This document shows, in pieces, positions 45,832 through 54,629 of a stretch of DNA of 64,000 bases. The first letter of the stretch is position 1, and the number at the start of each line of letters is the position of its first letter. The DNA lies in assembly GCF_003172895.1 (NCBI RefSeq), contig NZ_QGKL01000029.1, positions 186,001-250,000 of the forward strand, in the 5' to 3' direction. The notes below the pieces were generated by a model. That model saw nothing but the letters and a program-made list of their open reading frames with translations. It made no database searches and was not told the origin of the DNA. The stretch comes from Leucothrix arctica (lineage in GTDB: Bacteria; Pseudomonadota; Gammaproteobacteria; Thiotrichales; Thiotrichaceae). The position numbers and the translations under genes are program-made.

Positions 45832-45897
45832 ATGCATACAGCTTCTTACGAGATTGGGAAGCTCACAGGTAATACCTGTTTGCGAGAAACACAATAA
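45832..45897 (+). CDS. Possible 21-residue leader peptide before hfq
   Basis: ATG preceded by AGGAAGG with five-base spacing, then 21 sense codons (MHTASYEIGKLTGNTCLRETQ) and TAA, 43 bases before hfq. Within it ACAGGT-AAT-ACCTGT forms a short perfect inverted repeat (45866-45880). A real small protein, a regulatory leader or chance are all possible; the ribosome site is the only strong evidence. Confidence 0.35.
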   Translation: MHTASYEIGKLTGNTCLRETQ

Positions 45898-45940
45898 AAT
45901 ATAGCAATAACCACAACTGAAAAGAATTAAGGAGAACGAC

Positions 45941-46174
45941 ATGTCGTCTAAAGGACACATGCTACAAGAGCCTTTTCTGAACGCTCTGCGTAAAGAAAGA
46001 ATCCCAGTAGCTATCTACTTGGTAAATGGAATTAAGCTTCAAGGTCATGTTGAGTCTTTCGACCAATTTGTTGTTTTATTAGGCAATGCAGTAAGCCAGT
46101 TGGTTTACAAGCACGCTATTTCAACAATTGTACCTTCACGCCCTATCAAGCTAAACATCGAAGAATCAGAGTAA
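45941..46174 (+). CDS. hfq: RNA chaperone Hfq
   Basis: 77 residues with the Sm1 motif ([35 protein letters not shown]) and Sm2 motif YKHAIST, preceded by AAGGAGAA. Distal-face (Tyr25-type, [10 protein letters not shown]), proximal-face QEPFLNALR and rim residues match E. coli; the C-terminal tail is much shorter (77 against 102 residues), as in pseudomonads. Forms a hexamer that pairs small RNAs with mRNAs and binds A-rich (ARN) RNA, relevant to the candidate RNA near 41 kb. Confidence 0.97.
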   Translation: MSSKGHMLQEPFLNALRKERIPVAIYLVNGIKLQGHVESFDQFVVLLGNAVSQLVYKHAISTIVPSRPIKLNIEESE

Positions 46175-46225
46175 TCTGTTGGATTTAACCCCTAGACCCA
46201 ACAGAATGGGGTGGTGCCTCACCCT
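46175..46225 (+). other. Two stem-loops between hfq and hflX
   Basis: TCTGTTGG (46175-46182), directly after the hfq stop, pairs perfectly with CCAACAGA (46198-46205). A second smaller stem, GGGTG/CACCC, follows at about 46208-46225. Neither is followed by a T-run, so they are more likely stabilising or processing elements, or a weak attenuator before hflX, than a true terminator. Confidence 0.45.
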
Positions 46226-46259
46226 ATCGGTTGCTCTCTAAATAATAAACGGATAGCAA

Positions 46260-47561
46260 TTGGAATTATTTGACATACCGAAGCACGGCGAATCTAGAAT
46301 AGACAGTGCCGTGCTGGTTCAAATGAAGTTACACTCCCTTGGCGAGCAGAGAAATGAGCAAGAGTTTAAAGAACTTGTTCGGTCTGCTGGTGCTCGAGAA
46401 GTTGCCTTTATTCAAGGTAGCCGGAGCAGACCTGACTCCCGCTTTTTTGTAGGTAAAGGTAAAGCCGAAGAGCTTCACCTAATCGTGGAAAATACCAACC
46501 CAGATGTTGTTATCTTTGACCACGACCTCAGCCCTGCTCAAGAACGAAACTTAGAAAAAGAATTACAGTGTCGAGTGATGGACCGCACAGGCCTCATCTT
46601 AGACATCTTCGCTCAACGCGCACGCTCGCATGAAGGTAAACTTCAAGTAGAGCTAGCCCAACTCCGCCACATGTCTACCCGCCTTATCAGAGGTTGGACT
46701 CACCTTGAAAGACAAAAAGGTGGTATCGGTATGCGCGGACCTGGGGAGACACAGTTAGAAACCGATCGTCGCTTGATATCAATTCGTATCAAACAGATCG
46801 ACAAACGCCTAAATAAAGTAAACAAGCAACGCGAACAAGGCCGTCAGTCACGGAAGAAAGCAGAGATACCAACAGTTTCTCTTGTTGGTTACACCAATGC
46901 TGGTAAATCAACGCTATTCAACCAAATGACACAATCAGAGGTTTATGCCGCTGACTTACTATTTGCGACGCTTGACCCGACACTTAGACGTATTGACTTA
47001 GAAAACCAACAAACGATTATCCTAGCCGATACGGTTGGTTTTATTCGTGACTTACCTCACGAGTTAGTGGCGGCCTTTAGAGCAACACTACAAGAAACAA
47101 CAGAAGCAGACCTTATCCTTCACGTTATGGATAGTCATGACGAAGATCGTGACGAGTACAAAGTTCAGGTTAATGAGGTCATTCACTCACTAGGCGCTGA
47201 AGCTACACCTCAGATCGAAGTGATGAATAAAATAGACTTACTCAATCAAGAACCTCGCATCGAATATGGCCACGATGGCGTACCGACACGCGTCTGGTTA
47301 TCTGCAATGACTAATTCAGGTATTGAAAAACTACTTGAAGTACTTAGCCAAACGTTTGCTGATCGCGTATTTATTGGTGACCTTATATTGCCGCCTGCCT
47401 TAGGCCGTCTTCGCGCCCTACTTTATGAAGAAGATGCGGTCACAGAAGAGTCTATTAGTGAGAAAGGTGAATACTTACTCAATGTTTCAATTAAAAAGCG
47501 CCGTTTAAATAGTATTTTAAGTAAAGAGTCGCTTGATCTGAAACAGTTAACTAAACAATAA
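46260..47561 (+). CDS. hflX: GTPase HflX
   Basis: 433 residues from a TTG at 46260; no ATG fits, and the N-terminus (LFDIPKHGESRIDSAVLVQ) lines up with E. coli HflX from its first residues. N-terminal HflX domain with GKGKAEEL and FDHDLSPAQERNLE, a helical GPGETQLETDRR linker, and a G domain with GYTNAGKST, DTVGFI and NKID. HflX splits stalled or heat-damaged ribosomes. The hflK and hflC genes that follow in E. coli are missing; an unrelated lipoprotein gene comes next. Confidence 0.95.
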   Translation: MELFDIPKHGESRIDSAVLVQMKLHSLGEQRNEQEFKELVRSAGAREVAFIQGSRSRPDSRFFVGKGKAEELHLIVENTNPDVVIFDHDLSPAQERNLEKELQCRVMDRTGLILDIFAQRARSHEGKLQVELAQLRHMSTRLIRGWTHLERQKGGIGMRGPGETQLETDRRLISIRIKQIDKRLNKVNKQREQGRQSRKKAEIPTVSLVGYTNAGKSTLFNQMTQSEVYAADLLFATLDPTLRRIDLENQQTIILADTVGFIRDLPHELVAAFRATLQETTEADLILHVMDSHDEDRDEYKVQVNEVIHSLGAEATPQIEVMNKIDLLNQEPRIEYGHDGVPTRVWLSAMTNSGIEKLLEVLSQTFADRVFIGDLILPPALGRLRALLYEEDAVTEESISEKGEYLLNVSIKKRRLNSILSKESLDLKQLTKQ

Positions 47562-47665
47562 ACTGATTGTAATTAGGTATTTAAGCGTAACTATTAAAGT
47601 ATCGCTTATTGTTTAGCCGTTTGGTTTATGTAAGAATGCCCTAAAGCACACATATGGGGAAAAAA

Positions 47666-48265
47666 ATGTCTAAAAAATTATACCAATGGCTAGGTGCACT
47701 AGTGATAACAGCATCGCTAACGGCTTGTAGCGATGAAATCACATCAGTCTCAACAACTGAAGAAGCTGCAGCAACCACACAAACAACCACTGGCTTTTCC
47801 GTTTCAGACCTAGGTTTAGGAACAATCACAACCGCCACACCTTTTAACATACATGACGTAACACTCGCGTTTCCGAACTATAGTGTTGTTGAAGAGCTAA
47901 ACTTTCAAGAGGGTAAGCAGTACCCTATTATTAGCGTCTCTAAAGGTGCTAAAACACTCTTCACGATCAACCCAACGCTAGACTTAAAGTCTATCTACTC
48001 GGTCGTCGTGGAAGATAACCTGATTAATAACAGCCTTAACCATCGCTTAGGCACTCTATTCAGCGACATTTATGCTGATGAGAACAAGGTATTTAAATGC
48101 CAAGCCGGTGTTGAAGAGATGTCAGGAAAAGTACTATGCCTAGCACCTAAAGCAAGTAAGTTACTGTACCAGTTTGCTGGAACGTGGAGCGGCCCGGATG
48201 CTCAACTACCACCAACAGAAGTCTTATCTCGTTGGGCACTTGAAACGATTATCTGGAAGCCATAG
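47666..48265 (+). CDS. yfeY: DUF1131 lipoprotein, YfeY family
   Basis: 199 residues from the ATG at 47666 (GGGGA seven bases upstream). Lipobox SLTAC, then a Thr/Ala-rich linker and a DUF1131 domain. LGTLFSDIYA and the terminal FAGTWSGPDAQLPP...W...IIWKP match E. coli YfeY (FSGEWRGPEGLMP...W...IIWRR). YfeY is a sigma-E-regulated lipoprotein of unknown function in E. coli. Two Cys (FKCQ, VLCL) may pair. It ends in a strong terminator. Confidence 0.85.
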   Translation: MSKKLYQWLGALVITASLTACSDEITSVSTTEEAAATTQTTTGFSVSDLGLGTITTATPFNIHDVTLAFPNYSVVEELNFQEGKQYPIISVSKGAKTLFTINPTLDLKSIYSVVVEDNLINNSLNHRLGTLFSDIYADENKVFKCQAGVEEMSGKVLCLAPKASKLLYQFAGTWSGPDAQLPPTEVLSRWALETIIWKP

Positions 48266-48276
48266 ATAAACATCAT

Positions 48277-48319
48277 AAAAAAGGGGCTTAGTCATCACTC
48301 TGACTAAGCCCCTTTTTTT
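48277..48319. terminator. Bidirectional intrinsic terminator
   Basis: A-run plus GGGGCTTAGTCA (48283-48294) pairs perfectly with TGACTAAGCCCC (48301-48312), followed by seven Ts. It serves the yfeY-like gene and the convergent glycosyltransferase gene. Confidence 0.95.
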
Positions 48320-48343
48320 GCTTTATTGTTTTGACGTTACACC

Positions 48344-49504
48344 TTACGATGTCGCACCACTTAAGTCACCGGCACGGTCATTAATACGACACAGTGTAGA
48401 GTACAAATCATCATGCTGCTTAGTCTGCTGCTCTAAAGTGAAGTTATCCAAACAACGCTGACGGGCCTTCTGCCCTAGCGCTAGTCGCTCCTCTTCACTC
48501 ATGACAACTATTTTTTCCCAGCTATCTGCCATTGCTTGATCATCTGCAACAGGTACGACATAGCCAGTATCATCAATAATATACGCGTTATCACCAACAT
48601 CTGTCGCGACACACGGAGTCCCTGAAACCATCGCTTCACCTAGCGTCAATGGAAAAGCCTCACCCAAAGATGTTAATGTGGCGATGTCATAAGCATTCAC
48701 AATATCAGGGATATCTTCACGATTACCTAACATGTATACCTTACCTTCCAAGCCCAACGATTTAACTAAAGCAGTCAGTGTTTCATTACTGTCATCAACA
48801 TTAGTACCCACCATCATGAAGCGTACATTGTCATGCTTTTTAGATAACAACGCTGCTGAACGCAAGAAGCCTTCATGATTTTTCTGACGATGGTAACGGG
48901 CGGTTTTCCCGATAACGATACAGTCATCAGGAATGTTTAATTCTTTTCGTATTGCTAAGCCTTTATCACGCGCTGGCATAAAGCGTGTCGTATCAACACC
49001 GTTTGGGATTACAATCGCTTTACTGTTGTTAAAGCCATAAGGTACATGCTGCTCTTTATTCAAGTGCGAAACGTACATCAAGCACTCTGGCATTCCTGAC
49101 ATCAAACCCCAAAGACGTAACTGCAAACGCTTACGCAGAGGCTCTTGATCATAATGCTCTAGTGGCTCATGCACCGTCCAAATAACATGTGGACGTTTTT
49201 TTAGGAAAGGACTACACAGTGTCCCGAACACCCCACCTTGATACATTGTTCCGTGAATAACGTCAGGATTAAATGCTTTCAGCATTCTGTAACCTTGCCA
49301 CAAAGCAAAGGGATGCTTTCTCAAGGTTAACGAGTGAACAGTCACTCCAAGCTCACGAATACGATCTGCTAGATAAGTCTCCCTATCCATCGAAATAACC
49401 ATCATTTCAAACTTGTCTTTATCCAATGCGGCAATTAAGCGCATTAACTGTACTTCCGCACCGCCAGTTTCTAGGCCAGTAGTTATGTGAGCAACCTTGA
49501 TCAT
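48344..49504 (-). CDS. Glycosyltransferase, GT4-type
   Basis: 386 residues from the ATG at 49504, which opens the usual Rossmann start (MIKVAHITTGLETGGAEVQL); fifteen codons upstream look non-coding. GT-B fold with the N-terminal acceptor domain, VIPNGVDTTRFMP in the hinge, and the donor-binding EAFPLTLGEAMVSGTPCVATDVGDNAYII (E-x7-E motif). It uses an NDP-sugar to extend a glycan, perhaps LPS or an exopolysaccharide, in the cytoplasm. No other glycan genes are adjacent. Confidence 0.85.
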   Translation of the reverse strand: MIKVAHITTGLETGGAEVQLMRLIAALDKDKFEMMVISMDRETYLADRIRELGVTVHSLTLRKHPFALWQGYRMLKAFNPDVIHGTMYQGGVFGTLCSPFLKKRPHVIWTVHEPLEHYDQEPLRKRLQLRLWGLMSGMPECLMYVSHLNKEQHVPYGFNNSKAIVIPNGVDTTRFMPARDKGLAIRKELNIPDDCIVIGKTARYHRQKNHEGFLRSAALLSKKHDNVRFMMVGTNVDDSNETLTALVKSLGLEGKVYMLGNREDIPDIVNAYDIATLTSLGEAFPLTLGEAMVSGTPCVATDVGDNAYIIDDTGYVVPVADDQAMADSWEKIVVMSEEERLALGQKARQRCLDNFTLEQQTKQHDDLYSTLCRINDRAGDLSGATS

Positions 49505-49793
49505 GCTTGATACCAAAATATTTTTATCATTGGTTTTCAGTATAGACATTCATGCAGAACAGAATCGATAAACCACTGACAGATGGTGAGTTTATCTAGG
49601 TTAACTGTAAGGTTTGCCACACTTGTCCAGAACAAATTAATGACGAAACGTTACATCCCTAATGGAAAAGTTAACGTATAGTAACCATTAAGAAATAAAA
49701 GTGAACATTTTAATGTCTATTTAAATAGCACTCTTCTGTTCTCTTCAAGTTACCGATAAACTAAGCGACACAGAACATAACAGGTTAATCTTC

Positions 49794-51158
49794 ATGACAT
49801 CTCATTACGATCTAATTGCCATTGGCGCTGGTAGTGGCGGCCTTTCAGTCGTTGAACGCGCATCAGAATACGGCGCTAAAACTGCAGTTATTGAATCAGG
49901 TGAGCTAGGCGGCACCTGTGTAAACGTAGGTTGCGTACCAAAAAAGATCATGTGGTACGGCGCAGGCCTTGCACATTCCTTGCAAGATGCTGAAGACTAC
50001 GGTTATGAAGTAACCCGTGGCAAATTAGATTGGAAGAAGCTCATTGAAAAGCGTAATAACTACATCGGTAACATAAACGATTGGTATAAAGACAGCTTTT
50101 TAAGCGAGCGTAACATTGACCTTATTCAGGGTTTTGCACGCTTTGTTGATGAAAAAACAATTTCGGTTGATGGCAAAACTTACACTGCAGATAAGATTGT
50201 TATCTCAACAGGTGGCTACCCATTCATACCATCTGACATTCCAGGTGCAGAATACGGCATTACCTCAGATGAGTTCTTCAATGACTTAGATGAGAAGCAA
50301 CCACAAAAAGTTGTCGTCGTAGGTGGTGGTTATATTGCCTTAGAGCTTGCCATGTTGATGAGCGGACTTGAGTCAGAAGTTCACTTGCTGCACCAAGGTC
50401 GTCCAATGCTGCGTAAGTTTGACGGAACGCTGAGACGCGCTTTACGCCAACAACTTGAAGATGATGCGATCAACATCAATGACAATGCTATCGTCGCGTC
50501 AGTTGAAAGGCTCAATAACGGCAAACTAACTATTGCGTACACAGATGGCACTAGCCTAAGCAATGTAGACAGTCTAATTTGGGCGATAGGCCGCCGTCCT
50601 AACACAGCAAATCTAGACCTTGAAAACACTTCTATCGCTGTTAATGATAACGGTACAATTATTGTCAATGATGTTGAGCAGACTAACGTTGAGCACATTT
50701 ATGCACTAGGCGATATCATCGGTAAAGCTGAGCTTACACCTGTCGCTATCGCCGCTGGACGTCGCCTAGGCGATCGTTTATACGGCAAAAAGCCAAATAG
50801 AAAAATGTCTTACGACGACATAGCAACAGTCATGTTCACTCACCCACCGATTGCTACAATGGGCCTCAGTGAAGAAGATGCCGTTAAACTTCATGGTGGT
50901 GACCACGTAAAGGTCTACAAAACTGATTTTGTACCGATGTATCACTCACTGACGCGTCATAAAGTGAAAACACATATGAAGCTAATAGTGCTAGGTGAAG
51001 AAGAAAAGATCGTCGGCTGCCACATGATTGGTACCGGCGTTGATGAAATGATGCAGGGCTTTGCAGTTGCGATTCGTATGGGAGCAACTAAACAGGACTT
51101 CGACGATACTATCGCTATCCATCCTGTTAGTGCTGAAGAACTTGTAACAATGCGTTAA
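49794..51158 (+). CDS. gor: Glutathione-disulfide reductase
   Basis: 454 residues (E. coli Gor 450). FAD site GAGSGGLSVVERA, redox disulphide GGTCVNVGCVPKK (Cys42, Cys47), NADPH site GGGYIALELAMLM, ALGDIIG, and the C-terminal His-Pro of IAIHPVSAEE. Keeps glutathione reduced in the cytoplasm. Its stop overlaps the convergent DUF3108 gene by four bases. Confidence 0.94.
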   Translation: MTSHYDLIAIGAGSGGLSVVERASEYGAKTAVIESGELGGTCVNVGCVPKKIMWYGAGLAHSLQDAEDYGYEVTRGKLDWKKLIEKRNNYIGNINDWYKDSFLSERNIDLIQGFARFVDEKTISVDGKTYTADKIVISTGGYPFIPSDIPGAEYGITSDEFFNDLDEKQPQKVVVVGGGYIALELAMLMSGLESEVHLLHQGRPMLRKFDGTLRRALRQQLEDDAININDNAIVASVERLNNGKLTIAYTDGTSLSNVDSLIWAIGRRPNTANLDLENTSIAVNDNGTIIVNDVEQTNVEHIYALGDIIGKAELTPVAIAAGRRLGDRLYGKKPNRKMSYDDIATVMFTHPPIATMGLSEEDAVKLHGGDHVKVYKTDFVPMYHSLTRHKVKTHMKLIVLGEEEKIVGCHMIGTGVDEMMQGFAVAIRMGATKQDFDDTIAIHPVSAEELVTMR

Positions 51159-51868
51159 GGCTTTTTCTCTAGCGACGTATATTCTCTAAGTACACTGCTA
51201 ATTTCGTCCCCTTTCTCCTTGTGAAGCATTTTCACAGGGAGAAAGTCTAGCTGCTTTGCCATCCAATACGTGGTTTCACGTGAACCATCTCCACGCTTAA
51301 CAGATATTTTAACTGTGTCGAAAGTACCTGCATTAGTTGTCAGCTTTTCACTCCCTTCACGAACGAAACTGTAGTCTTTTAGCTCACCTCGATCCAGCAC
51401 GGTATAATTTAACGTCGGTAGCTTTCGGTTTAAATCATTCGCTACGACCATCTCTAAAATACCGCGATCCAATACATTAGCGGGCACCGCTAAATTATAA
51501 GATTTACCTTTGTAAGCACCCACTGCACGGCCTTTGGCAAAGCTTGCCTTATCAAGGCGTTGATCTTTTCTCACGACTTCATCATAAAGGTATGAAGTAG
51601 GGATAACCCGATCACCCGAAAACAACCCTTCTGACTTTTCTGTTATTTTAGCGCCTGTTAGTAACTTAGCGAAGCCTGTTGCCCGAGTCGACTTGTGGTA
51701 TTGGTATTTATTGCCCTTAAAAGTCAGCGTACTTTTCAAATACCCCAGTGATAAGCCGTTTCGCGATACATCAAATACTGACGACATTGCATTAGGCAAC
51801 GCCATTGCGGTGGAGCTAGCCACTAGCAATGATAAGCCCGCACCCATGGTTAACAATCTCGACAACAT
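51155..51868 (-). CDS. DUF3108 family periplasmic protein
   Basis: 237 residues: signal peptide (cleaved near AMALPN), then a beta-rich domain with FDVSRNGLSLGYLKSTL, YLYDEVVRKD and a terminal TYWMAKQLDFLPVKMLHKEKG, characteristic of DUF3108. Such proteins are widespread in gammaproteobacteria, predicted periplasmic, function unknown. No Cys in the mature part. Single gene. Confidence 0.85.
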   Translation of the reverse strand: MLSRLLTMGAGLSLLVASSTAMALPNAMSSVFDVSRNGLSLGYLKSTLTFKGNKYQYHKSTRATGFAKLLTGAKITEKSEGLFSGDRVIPTSYLYDEVVRKDQRLDKASFAKGRAVGAYKGKSYNLAVPANVLDRGILEMVVANDLNRKLPTLNYTVLDRGELKDYSFVREGSEKLTTNAGTFDTVKISVKRGDGSRETTYWMAKQLDFLPVKMLHKEKGDEISSVLREYTSLEKKP

Positions 51869-52070
51869 AACAAACCTCTTTCTTAATAATTAGTAATATG
51901 GACTAAAAGCAACCAATCAAAGTTCCTAACCGTATGTAATATAAATCAGGCACTAACACTTAGATATGAAACTTTATACTTGAAATATCGCCCACAAGCC
52001 TGATAATCACTTGTGACATAAAGAATCAGTTCCATTTCGCATCCCTAAAATTAACCATAGAGGCTTCCTA

Positions 52071-52391
52071 GTGAGCATAGTAAAACTGACCGACGACAAC
52101 TTTGAAGAAGAAGTTCTAAAATGCGGCCAACCCGTTTTAGTGGACTACTGGGCTGAATGGTGTGGCCCTTGTAAAGCAATTGCACCGCTTTTAGAAGAGC
52201 TTGCTACTGAATACGGCGACCGCATTAAAGTTGCAAAGCTGAACATTGATGACAACCAAAGTACACCACCAAAATACGGTATCCGTGGCATCCCAACACT
52301 GATGTTATTCAAAGGCGGTGAAGTGGAATCAACTAAAGTTGGCGCACTGACTAAGTCACAACTCACTGCATTTTTAGACCAAAATATCTAA
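52071..52391 (+). CDS. trxA: Thioredoxin
   Basis: 106 residues, GTG start. Active site [11 protein letters not shown] (Cys31, Cys34), Asp of VDYWAEW, and cis-proline [10 protein letters not shown] all match E. coli TrxA. Reduces protein disulphides with NADPH and thioredoxin reductase. It is followed by rho, the same order as in E. coli. Confidence 0.96.
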   Translation: MSIVKLTDDNFEEEVLKCGQPVLVDYWAEWCGPCKAIAPLLEELATEYGDRIKVAKLNIDDNQSTPPKYGIRGIPTLMLFKGGEVESTKVGALTKSQLTAFLDQNI

Positions 52392-52627
52392 AAAGTTAGA
52401 ATAAAGGCCTCTATTTGGTGAAATACCGAGTTGAGGTCTGAATTATCGTTGCACCAGTTTCAAATTTCATGCTAGGCTTCACCCATCGAGAGAATATTCA
52501 TTATTCCTGTTACTCAGTTCGCCTCTCCCGCGACCTATTTTCTGAGTCGATTATCTAATATAAATCACCCTTGGCATGACGATTATTTCGTTTGTTCCCA
52601 CACCACAATTAATAAAACTTATCATTC

Positions 52628-53884
52628 ATGAATCTTACAGAACTAAAACATAAATCCCCTTCCGAAATCATAGCTATTGCAAAAGAACTAGGCGTTGACG
52701 GTATGTCACGTGCTAGAAAGCAGGACGTTGTATTTGCAATCCTTAAAGCACTAGCCGCGAAAGGCGAAGATATTCATGGTGACGGAGTTTTAGAAATTCT
52801 GCAGGATGGCTTCGGCTTCCTACGTTCTCCAGACAGTAACTATGTTGCTGGTTCGGATGACATCTACGTTTCACCAAGCCAAATCAGACGTTTTGGTCTT
52901 CGTACGGGTGACACGATAGCAGGTAAGATTCGTAATCCTCGTGATAATGAGCGTTACTTTGCACTGCTAAAAGTTGACACGATCAACTTCGAAGCGCCAG
53001 AAAACGCACGTAACAAAATATTATTTGAAAACCTTACGCCACTACACCCGAACGAGCGCATGCGCATCGAACGTGGTAACGGTAGTACGGAAGATATTAC
53101 AGCACGCGTTATTGATATCGTTGCACCGATTGGTAAAGGTCAACGTGGCTTGATCATCGCTCCGCCGAAAGCGGGTAAAACGATGATGATGCAGAATATT
53201 GCTCAAAGTATCGCGACTAACTACCCTGATTCTCACCTAATCGTATTATTGATCGATGAGCGTCCTGAGGAAGTAACAGAGATGTCTCGCATGGTTAAAG
53301 GTGAAGTTATTTCTTCTACCTTTGATGAGCCAGCTAGCCGTCACGTACAGGTTGCTGAAATGGTTATCGAGAAAGCTAAGCGCATGGTTGAGCACAAACA
53401 GGATGTTATCATCTTGCTTGATTCGATCACTCGTCTAGCACGTGCTTACAACACGGTTATCCCATCGTCAGGTAAAGTACTGACCGGTGGTGTTGATGCT
53501 AACGCACTACAACGCCCTAAGCGTTTCTTTGGTGCTGCACGTAACATCGAAGAAGGTGGAAGTCTGACAATCTTGGCAACAGCATTGATCGATACTGGTT
53601 CTAAGATGGATGAAGTTATCTACGAAGAATTTAAAGGTACAGGTAACTCAGAAATTCACCTAGACCGTAAAGTTGCTGAGAAGCGTGTCTTCCCTGCAAT
53701 CAATATTAATCGTTCTGGTACACGTCGTGAAGAGTTACTAGTTAGCGAAGAAGAGCTTCAAGCACTTTGGGTATTGCGTAAGTTCTTACACCCAATGGAA
53801 GAAGTTGAAGCGATGGAATTCCTATTCGATAAGCTGCAATCAACGCAGACTAACGAAGAATTCTTTGCATCAATGAAGCGCTAA
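52628..53884 (+). CDS. rho: Transcription termination factor Rho
   Basis: 418 residues (E. coli 419). N-terminal helix bundle ([14 protein letters not shown]), cold-shock-like RNA-binding fold ([12 protein letters not shown]), Walker A APPKAGKT, Walker [18 protein letters not shown]-loop [11 protein letters not shown] and R-loop. Hexameric helicase that ends transcription. It has a 236-base leader after trxA, room for the autoregulation known for rho. Confidence 0.97.
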   Translation: MNLTELKHKSPSEIIAIAKELGVDGMSRARKQDVVFAILKALAAKGEDIHGDGVLEILQDGFGFLRSPDSNYVAGSDDIYVSPSQIRRFGLRTGDTIAGKIRNPRDNERYFALLKVDTINFEAPENARNKILFENLTPLHPNERMRIERGNGSTEDITARVIDIVAPIGKGQRGLIIAPPKAGKTMMMQNIAQSIATNYPDSHLIVLLIDERPEEVTEMSRMVKGEVISSTFDEPASRHVQVAEMVIEKAKRMVEHKQDVIILLDSITRLARAYNTVIPSSGKVLTGGVDANALQRPKRFFGAARNIEEGGSLTILATALIDTGSKMDEVIYEEFKGTGNSEIHLDRKVAEKRVFPAININRSGTRREELLVSEEELQALWVLRKFLHPMEEVEAMEFLFDKLQSTQTNEEFFASMKR

Positions 53885-53911
53885 GTAGACTTAGCACTCC
53901 ATCGAATAAAG

Positions 53912-53949
53912 CGATAAAGCTTAATCTATTTTAAGCTTTATCGTTGTTT
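53912..53949 (+). terminator. Terminator of rho, reaching into the convergent gene
   Basis: CGATAAAGCTTAA (53912-53924) pairs perfectly, 13 of 13, with TTAAGCTTTATCG (53931-53943) over a six-base loop, then TTGTTTG. From base 53921 on, the stem also encodes the last codons of the opposite-strand lipoprotein. Confidence 0.75.
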
Positions 53950-54346
53950 GACTCATCTCAGGCTTAGCTGCTCCAGCGGTCTTATTTGGTAAAAGCTCAA
54001 TCAGCTTAATATCCTTACCAAACACTTTCTCAGTATTATTAAACGCTTCAAAGTTAACCGTACTCAGTTTTATCTTTTGACTCTTATCGCCTTGTTTAAC
54101 GGTTGCATCAACCACTGCTACGCCAGACCATGTACAACGTGCGTTGATTGGGCAACGTGAATCCTGACCAATCTTATCGAATGTTACACTCAAACCAGAA
54201 TTTTGCGCCTGTACTGTTTTACCTAATGGCACAGTGATCGTGTCTGAAATAGGTGTCTTGCGGTAATCATAAGCTGATGATCCACAGCCACTTAAAGTCG
54301 CCGCTACAGCACCAGTTGCTATAATTTTAGTAAGTAGTTTTATCAT
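53921..54346 (-). CDS. Small lipoprotein with a DSRCP-type domain
   Basis: 141 residues with lipobox LSGC (acylated Cys21). The centre FDKIGQDSRCPINARCTWSG (in part) matches a recurring motif of small secreted beta-rich proteins (v-x-E/Q-D-S-R-C-P...C-x-W-x-G), with the two Cys probably paired. Function unknown. Its 3' codons form one arm of the rho terminator. Confidence 0.75.
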   Translation of the reverse strand: MIKLLTKIIATGAVAATLSGCGSSAYDYRKTPISDTITVPLGKTVQAQNSGLSVTFDKIGQDSRCPINARCTWSGVAVVDATVKQGDKSQKIKLSTVNFEAFNNTEKVFGKDIKLIELLPNKTAGAAKPEMSQTTIKLKID

Positions 54347-54422
54347 ACCTATCTGCCTTTTATGTTATCGTTTATTTTAAGTTATTAATGGCAGTATAAG
54401 CCAAAAACACAGGAAGTGCGCA

Positions 54423-54629
54423 ATGCCTGCGAATACAGATTTACGCTGGTTAAAACCAGCCGAACTTAAAGGAGCTGCTCGACGCTTCTCTGAGTTTTGC
54501 AAAACCGATATAAAACAACAAGCAAGTGCTGACGAACAGTTTGATGTTGAAACATACAATAAGTCGGTAAAACTTATTGTAGACAAGCTTAAAGCGTCTC
54601 GTGAGACGATCAAAAAGGTCTCTGAATAA
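54423..54629 (+). CDS. 68-residue protein coupled to the SbcC-like ATPase
   Basis: Preceded by AGGAAG with six-base spacing. The product is helical and highly charged (begins MPANTDLRWLKPAELKGAARRF, ends ETIKKVSE), with no membrane span. Its TAA overlaps the ATPase ATG by one base (TAATG), so the two are translated together. Probably a small partner of the ATPase; no family recognised. Confidence 0.68.
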   Translation: MPANTDLRWLKPAELKGAARRFSEFCKTDIKQQASADEQFDVETYNKSVKLIVDKLKASRETIKKVSE

